Shown: positions 1-12,735 of the stretch, one piece after another
Position numbering within the stretch: position 1 is the first letter of the stretch
How the letters are laid out: each line of letters starts with the position of its first letter
Assembly: GCF_963583255.1 (NCBI RefSeq)
Contig: NC_084816.1
Location: 7,142,600-7,206,599 of the forward strand
DNA from: Pyrus communis
Taxonomy: Eukaryota; Streptophyta; Magnoliopsida; Rosales; Rosaceae
Direction of reading: 5' to 3'
Length of the DNA stretch: 64,000 nt
Made by a program: the position numbers and the translations under genes
The notes under the pieces: model-generated
Database searches by the model: none
What the model was told of the DNA's origin: nothing
What the model saw: only the letters and a program-made list of their open reading frames with translations

Positions 1-1842
<1,842 letters not shown>

Positions 1843-2153
1843 CTCTTTCCTTCTTTCCTTCTAATTCTCCGAGAGAAAGGAATAAAAACAAGAAAAAGGA
1901 AGCCCTGCCGAGTTCTCACATCGACAAACACAGGAGAGGGAGAGAGAGATATAGAGATGGAAAAGGTCGAGTGATCGCCTGAAAATGGTGAGTGAAAGCT
2001 ATGGAGGGGCCATTTGGCACCACCTCTGCCTTACAGCCACCAATATCTTCTGCTTTTTTTGTTTCTTTTGGATTCCAACTTTTGAACTTTCAAATTTGAA
2101 CGTGGAAAAAGAAAGGACAGTGAGTCAAGAAATCATAAGTCAATTTTTGATCT
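1843..2153 (-). promoter_or_regulatory. 5' UTR and proximal promoter of the MAP kinase gene
   Basis: This is the sequence directly upstream of the MAP kinase ATG. It has a GA-rich tract on the plus strand (about 1931-1961), so CT-rich in gene orientation, as is common near plant transcription starts. I see no convincing TATA box. A MITE begins about 320 bp upstream of the start codon and probably limits the original promoter. The role is inferred from position only. Confidence 0.5.
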
Positions 2154-2162
2154 TTTCTTTTT

Positions 2163-2358
2163 GGAGGCAGATTCTCGGTCCTCTCACTTTCACTTTCCGT
2201 GCCCTTCTGTTCGATTAAATCATATCAATATTTTATATTATTATATTTTTTTATCTTATTATCTTTATAAAAACAACAATATAAAATATTGACATGGCTT
2301 AACCGTGACCACATAAAACAGGAGGACACGAAAGTGAGAGGGCAGAGAATCTGCCTCC
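2163..2358. mobile_element. Mutator-type MITE, 196 bp, copy 1
   Basis: Nearly the whole element is an inverted repeat. The left end GGAGGCAGATTCTC is matched by the reverse complement of the right end, followed by CCTCTCACTTTC, and AT-rich arms meet near 2255. It is flanked by a perfect 9-bp direct repeat TTTCTTTTT (2154-2162 and 2359-2367). A 9-bp duplication is the hallmark of Mutator superfamily elements. The element at 20818-21025 shares its inner arms. It has no coding capacity. Confidence 0.85.
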
Positions 2359-2413
2359 TTTCTTTTTCTTGGGTCAAACAAAATTCCAATTTTCTTTCTG
2401 TTAAAACTTAGAA

Positions 2414-3236
2414 ATCTCTCTCTCTCTCTCTCTCTCTGAGAGAGACCTTCCCTCTGTTTGAGGGTTGTTCTCACCCTCTCTCTCTCTGAGAGAGACCTTC
2501 CCTCTGTTTGAGGGTTATTCTCACCTATCTATGTGAGTGGTTCCCAATCGAGTTCAATTCTGGTGTCGCCGATCCTAGCTCCGGCTGAGATCGGTGGGTT
2601 TTCTTTTGTTTCTTTCTCTCTCTCTTTCTCTTTCTCTTCTTTCCATTCACTGTTTTTTTTTCCCTTGGTTTTATTGGCCGATTTGCCTTCTTCTCTCCCC
2701 TCTGCTGTCTCTCATCCATATCCATCCAATTTCCAATCTTCTGTCACCCTTTGCCATGATTTGTTGCGATGTTTCTAGTTGGTGTGTATTGATCTGGTGC
2801 TTCTACTAGGTCAGGTGTTCCTTGCACCAGCACCTTCTCTTTGTTGTTTGCCTTTGTTGGCACTGTTGCTCGTGGACTACCATGAGCTTCTTTCACTTGG
2901 CTGCAGATTCTCAGTTGTATGTAGCTATTCTAGGAGTGAAGCTTGGGATTGGCTGCTGGTATCGATGAGGCGAGGCTTAGTTTGGGGAACGAATTTGGCT
3001 GGATCGACATGCATGACTGTTGTTTTGGTGGTTGCAGCGGCGGTTATGGAGGAAGATGCAACAGATCCGGTTGTTTCTGTGTTTTCTTTTGTTTTGGTCT
3101 CAACTTTTGGTTGGGCCACTGTTGTTTGTTTGTGTTTTTTGTTTTTGGGCCTCTGTGTTGTAAAATTTGGGCATTTGTATTGTAATATTTGTTGTTGGTA
3201 ATGAATGGTACCTTTGATCCAAAAAAAAATAAAAAA
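2414..3236 (+). mobile_element. Non-autonomous poly(A) retroposon, about 820 bp
   Basis: The unit starts with a CT-rich tract and ends in an A-rich tail (3220-3236). It is flanked by an 11-bp direct repeat AAAACTTAGAA (2403-2413 and 3237-3247). The left site reads TT/AAAA, the target preference of L1-type endonuclease. The body has no reverse transcriptase and its ORFs match no family I know. The 3' end (TGTTGTTGGTAATG then CCTTT before the A tail) resembles the minus-strand unit at 56107-56760, so I read both as one family. It could instead be a retroposed non-coding transcript. Confidence 0.7.
2416..2525. repeat. CT microsatellite and 50-bp tandem duplication
   Basis: A (CT)n run is followed by two copies, period 50 bp, of a block containing GAGAGAGACCTTCCCTCTG and ending at TTCTCACC (about 2432-2475 and 2482-2525). 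The copies differ by one base. They lie at the 5' end of the retroposon, where repeated 5' units are common in LINE-type elements. Confidence 0.85.
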
Positions 3237-3247
3237 AAAACTTAGAA

Positions 3248-4810
3248 GATTAGTCTTCGTGAGCCCAAACTATGATTAGGCCCATAAGGCTGCAGCTTGG
3301 ATGGAGCTGCCTTCTGGGTTGGGTTGCACAGGAAATTACAAACTAGGAGTGGGCCTTCAAACTCTCTAACAACAAAATGTATTCTTCTTCTCTAACTTTT
3401 TTTTTTCTTTTTTTTTTTCAAGAGATAAATAAAGTGAAACGAGATTTGAGTTTCAAGAGGCATACTAATAAATAAGCCATCCAATAAATATGATGCATTT
3501 AAAAGGATGCACGTCCCACCTCTTGTGATAACTTATCTTAGCTGTATTAATTTTATAATTGAAATCGTTCAAATTTTTAATCTTATTTGAATATCATCCA
3601 TACAAATAAATCAAAGTGAAAATTATTTAGCCATTCAAACGTATCAAATAAATCAAAGTGAAACTTGTTTAGTCATCCAAATGTATCAAATAAATGAGTG
3701 GTTCATTATGAATATGTTAATTGGTACTCACATAATAAACGATTTTCGATTCAAATGTTTTTTGTTGTACACATAATTTTCAAATGAAGATTAAGAAATT
3801 GAATAGTTCCAATTATTTCGGCACCGGTGCGACATGTGCGTTCCCTCACGGTGGATGAAATTATTATCCTATTTGTTTGGTGTGACTAAAAGCTCCCAAT
3901 AAAATTTGAAACTAATTAACTCTATTTTTCTATCACAGAAATAAAAATAGTAATATAAAATTGCAGTAAAAAATACTTATATAAACACAATTAGATGGGG
4001 GTTTTTTGGCTTATAAAACAATAGGTTCTGAAATCATGCCCTTATCAATTAAGGATAAGTGCCCCACCTATCACGCTAGGCTTTAATTTTTGTTGTGTTT
4101 TGCATTTAAATGTATTTATACGAAGATCATGACTTCAGTTATGTACTGGAGTTTGGTGGCACCTATGGTTTTATTATTTAATTCCATTTATTCTTTCAAT
4201 AAAAATAATTTCATTTTAGATCCTCTTCGGATCAGTTTTATGGGAATACTCGGCATCAATTGGTCTTATCCGTTGATATAAATCCGACGGCCAAATCATC
4301 TTCTCCTTTCTCTCTTCCCCATCAACTTCTTTCTCCCCCACCACCACACCCACCGTTATTAACAAACCCCAAATCCAATTGTAGGTCTTTGTTTCTCTCT
4401 ATAATTCTTCTACAGTTATGAAAAAGATCTTTGCCACCAAAAGACATTGTTTTACACGCCCCTCTCTTTGTTGTTTTGTTAATATTGACTGAGATTTTAG
4501 AATCGAGGGACCATCAATTAAGGGATGTGGCGGTGCTAGGGCTCATTTTGGAGAGGGTAGAGTGAGAGCCTGCAATTAGGGGTTGTGGGTTGAGTGTGTT
4601 GTGGCAGTGTTGGGGTTGATTTTGAGGTGAGGTTGAACTTGATTTGGAATTTAGGTGACTAGTGGTTCAAGGTTGAGAGGTTTGAAGCGACAAATAAAGA
4701 GAAAACTTAAGGGAAAGAGAGGAAAAGAGATTTCGTCCATTGAATGTGTATCAATCGATGAGATTCATCGGTCCGTATTATCTGCATCGTACTAATCATG
4801 GAATCTCAAC
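3248..4810. other. Gene-free AT-rich stretch
   Basis: I find no coding region, RNA gene or bounded element in this 1.5 kb. Poly(T) runs occur around 3398-3418. 4200-4800 has short GC-richer patches but no ORF with recognisable similarity. Confidence 0.5.
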
Positions 4811-4918
4811 AAGTCGTGGGCTTTCTTTCCTTATCTTGAATCAAAACAAACGAAAAAGGTAGCAAAGTCGTGGGCTTTCTTTCCTTATCTTGAATCAAAA
4901 CAAACGAAAAAGGTAGCA
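4811..4918. repeat. Perfect 54-bp tandem duplication
   Basis: Positions 4811-4864 and 4865-4918 are identical by eye (unit starting AAGTCGTGGGCTTTC and ending GGTAGCA). The identity implies a recent replication-slippage or repair duplication. Confidence 0.9.
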
Positions 4919-5497
4919 AAGTAGTATTAAGAAATTCTTGTTGTCGTTGGAACAGTAGTATGAACATTCATCAAACTTACTACTTTCGCTTGGTAGAAAA
5001 GAAACTTAGGGTCTATATATACATCTGCATCCTGAAAAAATTGGCTCATAACGCACCTAGTCTTGCAACACGTGGCAAAGCCCCGTACGGATTGAATTAA
5101 AGATTCGAAGGTGAAAGATTTTATTCCTTTTCCGTCCGATTTTTCTATCCTCGTTGAGCTGTTGATATCCAATGTATGTAAACCTAGACCACTTGAAAAG
5201 AGTCAAGTCCGGCGTTTGAGGAATTGTTCTTGATATGTATCCATCTCTCCATTCAACTCAGTATCATACCGCAATCAATAAAAAAAGTTCAATATATGTG
5301 ACGCACAAGAAAATAAATAGGTATTTTCCCTTCACATTAACTATGTAGATACGTAACTTAACGACATATACAATATAGTTTCGACCAATTTCACCTTCAA
5401 ATTAATTGCAATCGAACAACTTATTAGGTAATGCGTAGTTTAGTTTGATTTAAGTGAAAAATAGTGAAGATTATTTGAATTTTTTTCATCAATATAT

Positions 5498-5667
5498 ATA
5501 AAAGGGTGATTCCAAACCAACAAGTCTTCCTGCTTTGCAAGGGTCCTGGTGGTGAAAGGGAACGTTTATTGTGCGCATCGGTACCCTTACTTTGCAAAGA
5601 GGTTGATTCCACGACTCAAACCCATGACCTTTCGATCACAAATGAGCAACCTTTCTATTGCGCCAAG
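5498..5667 (-). mobile_element. Au-like tRNA-derived SINE, degenerate
   Basis: Read on the minus strand it begins CTTGGCGCAA, has a Pol III B-box-like GGTCATGGGTTTGAGTC about 45 bp in, then AATCAACCTCTTTGCA, and ends CACCCTTTT. The layout matches the widespread plant Au SINE as I remember it. Several changes and the lack of a clear target-site duplication suggest an old insertion. The plus-strand ORF across it is not a gene. Confidence 0.7.
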
Positions 5668-5693
5668 ACTCGCTCTCTTCCATTAAAATATAG

Positions 5694-6102
5694 GGTAATA
5701 CTTGGCTACTAAAAAATAAGTAGGACTCCTACTCAAAATTTCTCAAAATTGTTCGTTGTCAATTTATAGAACTTCATGTTTATAATCAAAACCGTTTATA
5801 TTATAAATTACCCTATAAAGATCGCATTTGCAAAAAGTCAATTAAAACTAAAGTTGTTTAGTCATCAAACTATTTAAAAACAAATGAACAGTATTGGTAA
5901 AAACATTACAAACTGTCTATGTATTTACTACAATAGATTGACTAAACAATTTTAGTTTTAATTTATTTTTTGCAGAGATGATCTTTACAATGTGATTCAT
6001 AATATGAATGATTCTAATCATACGCACAAAGCTCTGTGATTAAAATACTAAGAGTTTTGAGTAGGAGTTCCTACTCATCCTTGAGTAGCCAATTACTATT
6101 CT
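5694..6102. mobile_element. Inverted-repeat MITE, about 410 bp
   Basis: The left arm (TTGGCTACT, then GTAGGACTCCTACTC) is repeated in reverse complement at the right end (GTAGGAGTTCCTACTC, then GAGTAGCCAA). Inner parts also pair: AATTAAAACTAAAGTTGTTTA against its complement near 5940-5965. The superfamily is not certain because no clear target duplication is seen. Only the right end of this MITE is present in block A copy 2 (16722 onward), so that duplication broke inside it. Confidence 0.65.
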
Positions 6103-6170
6103 TTATATAATTCTTTTGACGTTCTATATTTGGTTAGATAAATATCTTTTGTCAATGTACGAGACTTGTG

Positions 6171-6372
6171 GCCAGTGGTAAAAAGCGAATTACGAGACTT
6201 TCTTAAAATTAAAAATTGGGGTCTTAGGTTCGAAACCCGCTGCTGGTATGGAAGCTAGACTTGTGGTCATGGGGAGGCTGAAATACTTCTGTGAGTCTTC
6301 CCGACCCCCAAAAATGATAGATAACTATGACTTACCACTAGTTGACCCCCTTTTAAAAAAAAAAAAAAAAAT
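6171..6372 (+). mobile_element. tRNA-derived SINE with 15-bp target-site duplication
   Basis: The unit begins GCCAGTGGTA (A-box-like), carries GGTTCGAAACCC (B box) about 60 bp in, and ends in a long A tail. TGTACGAGACTTGTG flanks it perfectly at 6156-6170 and 6373-6387. The matching copy in block A2 (16898-17095) sits at the same place, so insertion came before the block duplication. Confidence 0.88.
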
Positions 6373-7684
6373 TGTACGAGACTTGTGATAAAAGAAATGC
6401 CAACAACACACATGAGGTTAATTAGTCAATCCTTCACACTATTATATAACGTTGGACTTTAATTGAATTTCGGATAACAATAACGTTGGACTTTAATTGA
6501 ATTTCTTCCACCCACATCATTATTTTCTACTCCTACATATATCGCGACGTGCATGTTCCATGCACACAAGTCCTTTTAGAGGGAGACTAATTTGTTTGGG
6601 AGCAATTACAATTGGTCGTCTAATTTTGATTTGTATTGTGTCACATGATTGATTGTCACTCATTCACACCGTAATAAGTTGTCATTAACACCCGCATGAT
6701 CGATTGTTGTTACAAGCAAAACAACATGGCTAGATTCCATAACTCCCTAATTTGTCCAAAAAAAAAGAAAAAAAAATTCCATAACTCCCTAATATATGGA
6801 AGAAAGGGATCCCTATTCAACTTCATGTGATGGAAGCATATTGTGATCCCTCCTCCCTGTGATGTTTTTTTTTTTTTTTTTTTTTTTTTTTCAAGAAACG
6901 ATAGCAGTATTTCATTGATCATCACAAACAAATACAAGGGTGTCAATTGGGTACACTGCTCCAGTGACCAATACAATGATCTGGAGTAAATTTGCACACA
7001 CAAACGATTAATTAAAACACCTACACGACTACCACAAGTAAGGTGCACCAATACAAATTTATCACAAAAACGATAAATGCAACAAGTGAACAAACCAATA
7101 CTAGTGTAATGGCTCACTGCATGACATATGCAACACATAAGCATCGATCATTCCCTAATTTTCTTCCGGAAGGATAATGAAAGTGACAAATAATTAAAGA
7201 GAGAGTTGCTTATTCTAATCCGAGGGTTAGCATTAGCTAATAAGTCGTTTGATTAGCTTATTTAATAAGCAGGAGGACCCTTCAAAATTAAATTAAATTT
7301 CTACCGTATTACAAACTAAAGCCTTTTTGTGCAAATTCTTCATCAAGAAAGTCGCACAAAGATTTAGAAAGTACACGTCGAAGGAGACCTGAAGACCAAA
7401 AGTACAAGCAGTACAACATCATGTCCAGATTCATTGCCGGATTCAATCAAATTCTTAAAGAAGATAGGATATTTCATTCTTTGAAAAAAATGACGTTACA
7501 AATACATATCATGAAGAACTCAACTGTAAAAGGGTCATTGCAAACTATATCTAAAATATTGCAATAAAGTATCAACAAATCACCGCCACGATCCCTGAAT
7601 ACCAAGTGAAGAAGATACAGCAAATCAAACAGCTCCACCATTCAAACATGAATTCAAAAGAGATATAGCACACCAAAACAAAAA

Positions 7685-8068
7685 TTAAAACGAAGCAATT
7701 CTCGTATAGAGAGCAATCAAACTAGCAAACTCTTCCATAAAGAGAGAAATCCGAACCAAACTCCAAGACAGATCCTGGATATTATTAAATAGAAACAGCC
7801 ACTCTACATCCTCCGGACATCTGAGAGCCATAGCACCGAACCTGCTAAACCCATAGTGTCGTACTAGGTAGACTAAATCCCAACACAATCCGAAGTCCTC
7901 CATGGCTTCCAGCTTCAACCCCATATTGAATGTGATAACTAGATCTAGACCCTTGTGTTTACTATGTGCGTGATCAAAAGAAACGATAATCATGGCAACT
8001 CTAACATTTATGGTGACAATTCTACACCAAAACAAAGTAAATGGAAAGGGAGAGAGAAAATATACCAA
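7685..8068 (-). CDS. Hypothetical ORF, 127 codons, function unknown
   Basis: An open reading frame on the minus strand of block A. I recognise no domain. The central part (GLKLEAMEDFGLCWD, then VYLVRHYGF) is kept in block A2 (18083-18313), where the frame changes after CPEYVE because of an inserted stretch. Loss of frame in the second copy and lack of homology argue against a conserved protein. It may be chance coding within an exon of a non-coding or retroposed transcript. The annotated start is an ATG near TTTCTCTCTCCC, with no further support. Confidence 0.2.
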   Translation of the reverse strand: MVYFLSPFPFTLFWCRIVTINVRVAMIIVSFDHAHSKHKGLDLVITFNMGLKLEAMEDFGLCWDLVYLVRHYGFSRFGAMALRCPEDVEWLFLFNNIQDLSWSLVRISLFMEEFASLIALYTRIASF

Positions 8069-8512
8069 AAATGATTGTTAAGAAGATTTCCACCAACCCC
8101 AAAGCTAAAACAAGGAGGCGACAACATATAATTTTTCTTTGATTTTTGCTTGAGACGTCTAGGGTTTTTATGTATGTTTTTTGTTTGGTAAATAACCCTA
8201 GAAAAAAAAATAAAGATAAGAAACAATCTAAGCTATGGCAATAGTGAACGTTTGGTTGCAAATTGTGGGACGTTTTGGTCGAAGATTGCCTGGAAAATTT
8301 TCTCATATAACATTCATTTTTTGGTCAACAAATAAAAAGACTTTTCAGTTTTCAAAGAAGGAGAGAGGAAAGAGAGACCGGTGGGGCCCAAACCCCAATA
8401 TGTTCTATTTTTTTTATTGTTAAATGGTGGGGTGGTGTTTAAATGTGTACAGGTGGCAAATTATGATTGGTGGAATTCCAGATTAGCTTATACGCCCAGA
8501 ATCTGGAAAAAT

Positions 8513-9830
8513 TTCTCCAAAAAGGGGCCGTTCTTTTACTGAAATTAATGCTCAAATCCAACTCCCAACATACCGAGCAACACAGATCTGGCAATAAAAT
8601 TGGAACGTAAAGTATTATATTTGAACAAAATGGGTACGTTGAAAACACAGTAGAATTACAAAGCTGAAAAACAGCCACTTCTTGTTCTAAATCACTGTAA
8701 TACCAAACAAAACGCCGACGGCCTACATCACTTCTGCAACCAAATCGCCTACGGGCACACACCAACACAGCAAACCCACTTCCCCAAATTTCTCTCTTAA
8801 CCCCAACCTCAATCCCACGTGTCCGAGAAATTCTGAATATAAATTTTGTATCACGTCACTCGTATGCTCAAGACACACACTAAGAAAGATTCGTGCGTTC
8901 AGGTCTACTGGTACCTGAATGCAATGATGTCCCTCTTCGAGTGTCTTATGTAGACGGGTGATGCGGAACAGAAAAATGAACAAAACTATACCATACAAAG
9001 TTAACAAGAACATCAATTTTCAGAAAACGAGGGATCAGGAGCGATCAGACTGAGCATTGCAGCAGTACCCACTTGGGGTTTCAGCTGGGGTTTGGGAGCT
9101 GGAGCTCAGGAACCCTCCATTTTCCCTCGGCTTTCGAGCTCCCCCGCCCGCCATGGGAGCCAAGAACTTGATCAATTCCTTAAATATCCTGATCTTGATC
9201 TGTCCCCTCCTGGGAGGGAGCCTTCGATTTCGGCTGTGTTTGGACTTGGAACCTGGGATTTCCAGTTTTTTCAAATTCGACATGATGAATTTGAAGGGTG
9301 AGGACAAGAGCAGAAGAACAGAGGAAAACAGAGTTTTTTTGTTGAAGGCGATGAAAAAGGAGAATTTCTTCGACTGAAAAGAGAGAGTGTGATGGTTTTA
9401 AAGGCATTTTGCATTTTGTTTAGGGTTTAGATTTTTGGTGGAACTTTCATGCTATTTGGAGTGGCCGTATTTCAAGTCAAGACGTGGCACTTTGTAGTGG
9501 CTGGCTTGAACTTTCAAGCTATTTTTCGTATGCCGGTAAAGAACATATTCTTTTTTAATGTTACGTTGGTTGCATATTTGAAGGAACAAATGAAGTCGCA
9601 AGAGTGACTTTTGTAGATGGAATCGTTTCGAACTAGATTGGTTGTCAATGTTTTGGGATTCGACGTATGCGTCTCTATTTGAATTTAATACAATATTCTA
9701 ATGTTTGAAAAAATAAAAATAATAACTGTAAAAGATACATGTTTTATCAATGGAGGTTGTGATAGCGGTCAAAAGATAAATATTTCATGTAATTAAATTT
9801 GTTGGGCGTTTAAATATAAAAAAAAAAAGA
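8513..9830. repeat. Segmental duplication block B, copy 1
   Basis: Homologous to 13656-16560 (interrupted twice) and 20311-21965 (interrupted once). It spans the 3' flank, coding region and 5' flank of a small minus-strand ORF. Copy 1 lacks the C block that precedes copies 2 and 3. It serves as an empty-site reference for the insertions in the other copies. Confidence 0.85.
9035..9283 (-). CDS. Small basic protein, copy 1 of 3, function unknown
   Basis: 82 codons from the ATG at 9283. An upstream in-frame extension to 9307 has no ATG and is excluded. The N-terminal half is rich in Lys and Arg (KKLEIPGSKSKHSRNRRLPP, then RRGQIKIRIFKELIKFLAPM), and the C-terminal third is Ser/Thr/Pro-rich (SSSSQTPAETPSGY). 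There is no signal peptide or membrane segment. I do not recognise the family. Copy 3 is intact and copy 2 is disrupted. By eye, copies 1 and 3 differ by roughly twice as many amino-acid-changing as silent sites, which does not show selection on the protein. CT-rich sequence upstream could be a 5' UTR. It may be a gene or a duplicated non-coding exon. Confidence 0.45.
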   Translation of the reverse strand: MSNLKKLEIPGSKSKHSRNRRLPPRRGQIKIRIFKELIKFLAPMAGGGARKPRENGGFLSSSSQTPAETPSGYCCNAQSDRS

Positions 9831-10477
9831 AAAATTTTATTTAAACCCGTGTAACTTTCACCTAACTTAAATTTTAAATGTTAATTGTTTATCTTACAAT
9901 ATTGCATAATTATTATTAAGTACAAAATGAAATTAATAGTAAAACTCAAATTTATCAATAAACCCACACACTCTAATTAAATTCTAGCATCACCCTTTGT
10001 TTATCCCATGTTCATTCCGGCTAAAACCCTAATAGCTATAGAGAAAAAACAAGCTTTTCTATTGAGATGTGGCTCTTGAAGATGATTAAAAATGTTTTGA
10101 TAGATATGTTGGAATTTCCTTTTCTTTGGTTTATTTTTATATCATGTTTTAAGTTTAGAACTTATGATGAAAAAGTTGGTAATGTGAAAAAGTGAATTAG
10201 CTACAGCAATCTTCCTGTAATTCTTCGAATCATGACAAGCAAATTACAACTGATTACTATTGGAAAAGTTGATAGTTGGTGTCTTTTAATTGCAGGGCCT
10301 TTTTGGTTTTGTATTTAGTGTTTTGTTGTATGACAAAAAAAAAAATGAATCGTGATTGCGTTCTCCAGTAGTTCTCTCCTTATCAAAGAGAAGTCGCCGG
10401 CAGTAAGTGGGGAAAGTTGGATGGCCGTGCAAATGCTAGTAGCCGAAAGAAAAAATGCAAATGTGTGGGAAAATTGG
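9831..10477. other. Gene-free AT-rich stretch
   Basis: Between block B1 and block D1 I see only AT-rich sequence with short homopolymer runs. The small overlapping ORFs from about 10315 on both strands have no recognisable similarity. Confidence 0.45.
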
Positions 10478-10788
10478 ATAGACATAGAGAGAACTACATC
10501 AATGCAAGGAGGGGTTGTGACGATTGTGAGATGATGCAAAATATTCGATTTCAAAGAGTTTGGCAGAAGAAATTGTGTGATGATGCAAAATTGTGTCAAT
10601 TTGTAGGGCAAGCAAAAGCGCGTCCCACTAATCTACCATGCATGCATGCATGCATGATAAATAAATAAAAGCAAAAATAAGTAAAATGAAAACTAATTAT
10701 CTTAATCCAAGTCCCTCGTTATCATCAACCTAAAATTTAAAAGCAAACTTTAAATACATACAACCATTAACAAATCATGCATAACTTT

Positions 10789-10962
10789 TTTTTTTTTTTT
10801 TTTTGAGTACATCATATTTTTACATTATGAGGAGAGAGAGTTGGGTTAAACCACATAATGGACAACCTAATTTGGTATCGAATTCGCCATCTACAAAATT
10901 GGAGCCTAAGACATATCACTTTCAAGTAAAAATGAATACCACTAGACCGTAGTACTGAATAG
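10789..10962 (-). mobile_element. tRNA-derived SINE with 18-bp target-site duplication
   Basis: On the minus strand the unit contains GTCTAGTGGTA (A-box-like) and a decayed B box near GTCTTAGGCTCCAAT, then GCGAATTCGATACCAAATTA, and ends in poly(A). CAAATCATGCATAACTTT flanks it at 10771-10788 and 10963-10980. The same insertion is present but more decayed in block D2 (about 60297-60430), and a related SINE lies at 62497-62655. Confidence 0.85.
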
Positions 10963-11107
10963 CAAATCATGCATAACTTTGATGGTTAGATGATTGACAG
11001 ACATCAATAATTTCAAGGACTAGTTGAAGAATGTTTACGCGGAAACCTAACCCAATTAAAGATTGATGATTTCATCATTAATTGCATTAATACTTTTTAT
11101 GTAAAAC

Positions 11108-11346
11108 TGGGTAATGTTATTCATACCATATTTTTATACCACATTTCTATACCACCTTAGGTGACATCTAATGTAGACAGTCACATCATTTGAAAAATTT
11201 GCAAAACCCAAGGAAATGAAGGAAAAAGACTCCTCGTATACCATAATCATCATTTAATTAACTAGTAGATTGCATACACAATTAAATACTACCTAAAATG
11301 GTATGAAAATGTGATACAAAAATATGGTATGAATATCATTACTCAC
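11108..11346. mobile_element. MITE, 239 bp, present only in block D1
   Basis: Terminal inverted repeats of about 45 bp: left GGGTAATGTTATTCATACC, right the reverse complement of GAGTAATGATATTCATACC. GTAAAAC flanks it at 11101-11107 and 11347-11353. Block D2 at about 60565-60585 lacks it and serves as the empty site. The interior carries a 20-bp copy of the adjacent host sequence (11266-11285 equals 11365-11384). Confidence 0.8.
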
Positions 11347-11873
11347 GTAAAACCGCACACCTACTAGATTGCATACACAATTAAGTTGAAGACAATAATA
11401 ATGTTAACTAGTAATGAACTGTTGAACCGATTATTGAAACTTTGATGTTGATAGGAACAAATGAGAGTTTTAAAATTTTAAAATTACAAAAAAAAAAAAA
11501 AAAAAAAGGATTTTCATTTTGGTTTCTAGTACCACCAATGATTAATTTCCCATTATTAATGTTAGTTTATGGTACAAATTATACATCAAGCGCAGGAATT
11601 GGCATAAACAAAGTGGGGCTTATTTGCTTATTTCATCCTTTGGGAGGTTTGCCTTTTTGGGGCCACCATCTTGACATGATGCATTGTTTTGGTTATTTAA
11701 AGAATGATGTTATCCAACAACTTATTTTTACTTTTTAAACACATTTTTTAATTTTTGATTGTCAAATAGTATGAATTGAAGAAGATCAATTTAAAAAATT
11801 TAGCAATGGTGTGTGAGAGCCAAAAAATGATGTGTAAATAGCACTACTCTATTTACATGGTCTTATTTTGTGA

Positions 11874-12037
11874 AAGAGTAATGCTAAAAAGATCAAATTT
11901 CTAAACTAAATTTTGTAAACCAAATGATGTGGATGTTAATGGTTAGATTATTACTTAATGTTTTTATTTTTTATTGGTGACACATTGTTTGGTTTGAAAA
12001 TTTAGTTTTACAATTTGATATTCATAGCATTACTCTT
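11874..12037. mobile_element. Small MITE shared by both block D copies
   Basis: Terminal inverted repeats AAGAGTAATGCTA and TAGCATTACTCTT, with inner arms around AAACTAAATTTTGTAAACCA that pair with TTGGTTTGAAAATTTAGTTT. The counterpart in D2 is about 61322-61489, so it was inserted before the duplication. Superfamily not determined. Confidence 0.65.
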
Positions 12038-12735
12038 TGTAAAAAAACCAAAAAGGAGCTAGTGATATCATTGCACTTTAAAATAGGTAAAAGAAATGGA
12101 GTATAATTCTCTTCCCTCCTATTACCATCCCCTTCCATCCTCTTCTTTCATACTCTTATTTTGTCTTATTCTCTATATAAAAAATTCAAAACAAGATGTA
12201 AACGTGACGTAATTGCAATCGTTTAAATAAAAGATGATGAAAGGAGAGAGAGATTATGAATGAAAATAATCATACTCCAAAAGAAATAGGTAATCTGCAC
12301 TTCTTTATAAAATGATTAATAACATTTACTTCTTGAAGTCCTAAATTTAATTCTTTCACTTTAATCGATTGTATTGAAATAGAACAACACAATATAAAAA
12401 TTGTATTTAAAAAATTGCTGAATTTTGATAAAATAAAAAAAAGTGCCGAACAACTTCCTCCAACTGTCAGTTTCCAAGAAAAATATTAAAATAACATAAG
12501 CAAAGTAGGACACTCCGTACATTGACAAGATTTTGAAGACAATATTGGGCAATTAAACCAAACCAATAAAAGTGTTTGCCTCAGAGTTGTGAGAGCAATT
12601 ATACGAAATGAGTTCACTGTTACCGAATTGTTTTGGTCTTGTAATGCAAAGCAATAATATAAGACAACAAACTTAAACATGATAATTTATTATTAAATGA
12701 AAACATTATGTAACGACAAATTTATTTTATGTAAG

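Larger units (their letters stand above)
5992..8234. repeat. Segmental duplication block A, copy 1
   Basis: This 2.2-kb stretch is repeated at 16722-18628 in the same orientation and collinear throughout. Copy 1 has about 300 bp (about 7387-7675) missing from copy 2. Short similar sequences (TACAC and ACACC) border the missing part, consistent with deletion in copy 2. Content: right end of a MITE, a SINE, a T-run (6865-6891) that looks like a retroposon poly(A) tail in minus orientation, and a minus-strand ORF of unknown nature. Confidence 0.8.
10478..12735. repeat. Segmental duplication block D, copy 1
   Basis: Collinear with 59985-62140, about 49 kb away in the same orientation. Shared landmarks include a CATG microsatellite (10637-10656), a SINE, the GTACCACCAATGATTAATTT stretch, and a small MITE at 11874-12037. 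Copy 1 alone has the MITE at 11108-11346. Copy 2 alone has MITEs at 60941-61162 and 61944-62112. No gene is recognised in either copy. Confidence 0.85.

Noticed and set aside
5498..6372. tRNA genes suggested by B-box-like GGTTCGAAACCC and GGTCATGGGTTTGAGTC
   Set aside because: No cloverleaf can be closed. Both are in SINEs with poly(A) or terminal CCCTTTT.
9283..9307. N-terminal extension of the small basic protein
   Set aside because: The extension would start at TTG. The first ATG is at 9283, and the same holds for copy 3 at 21422.
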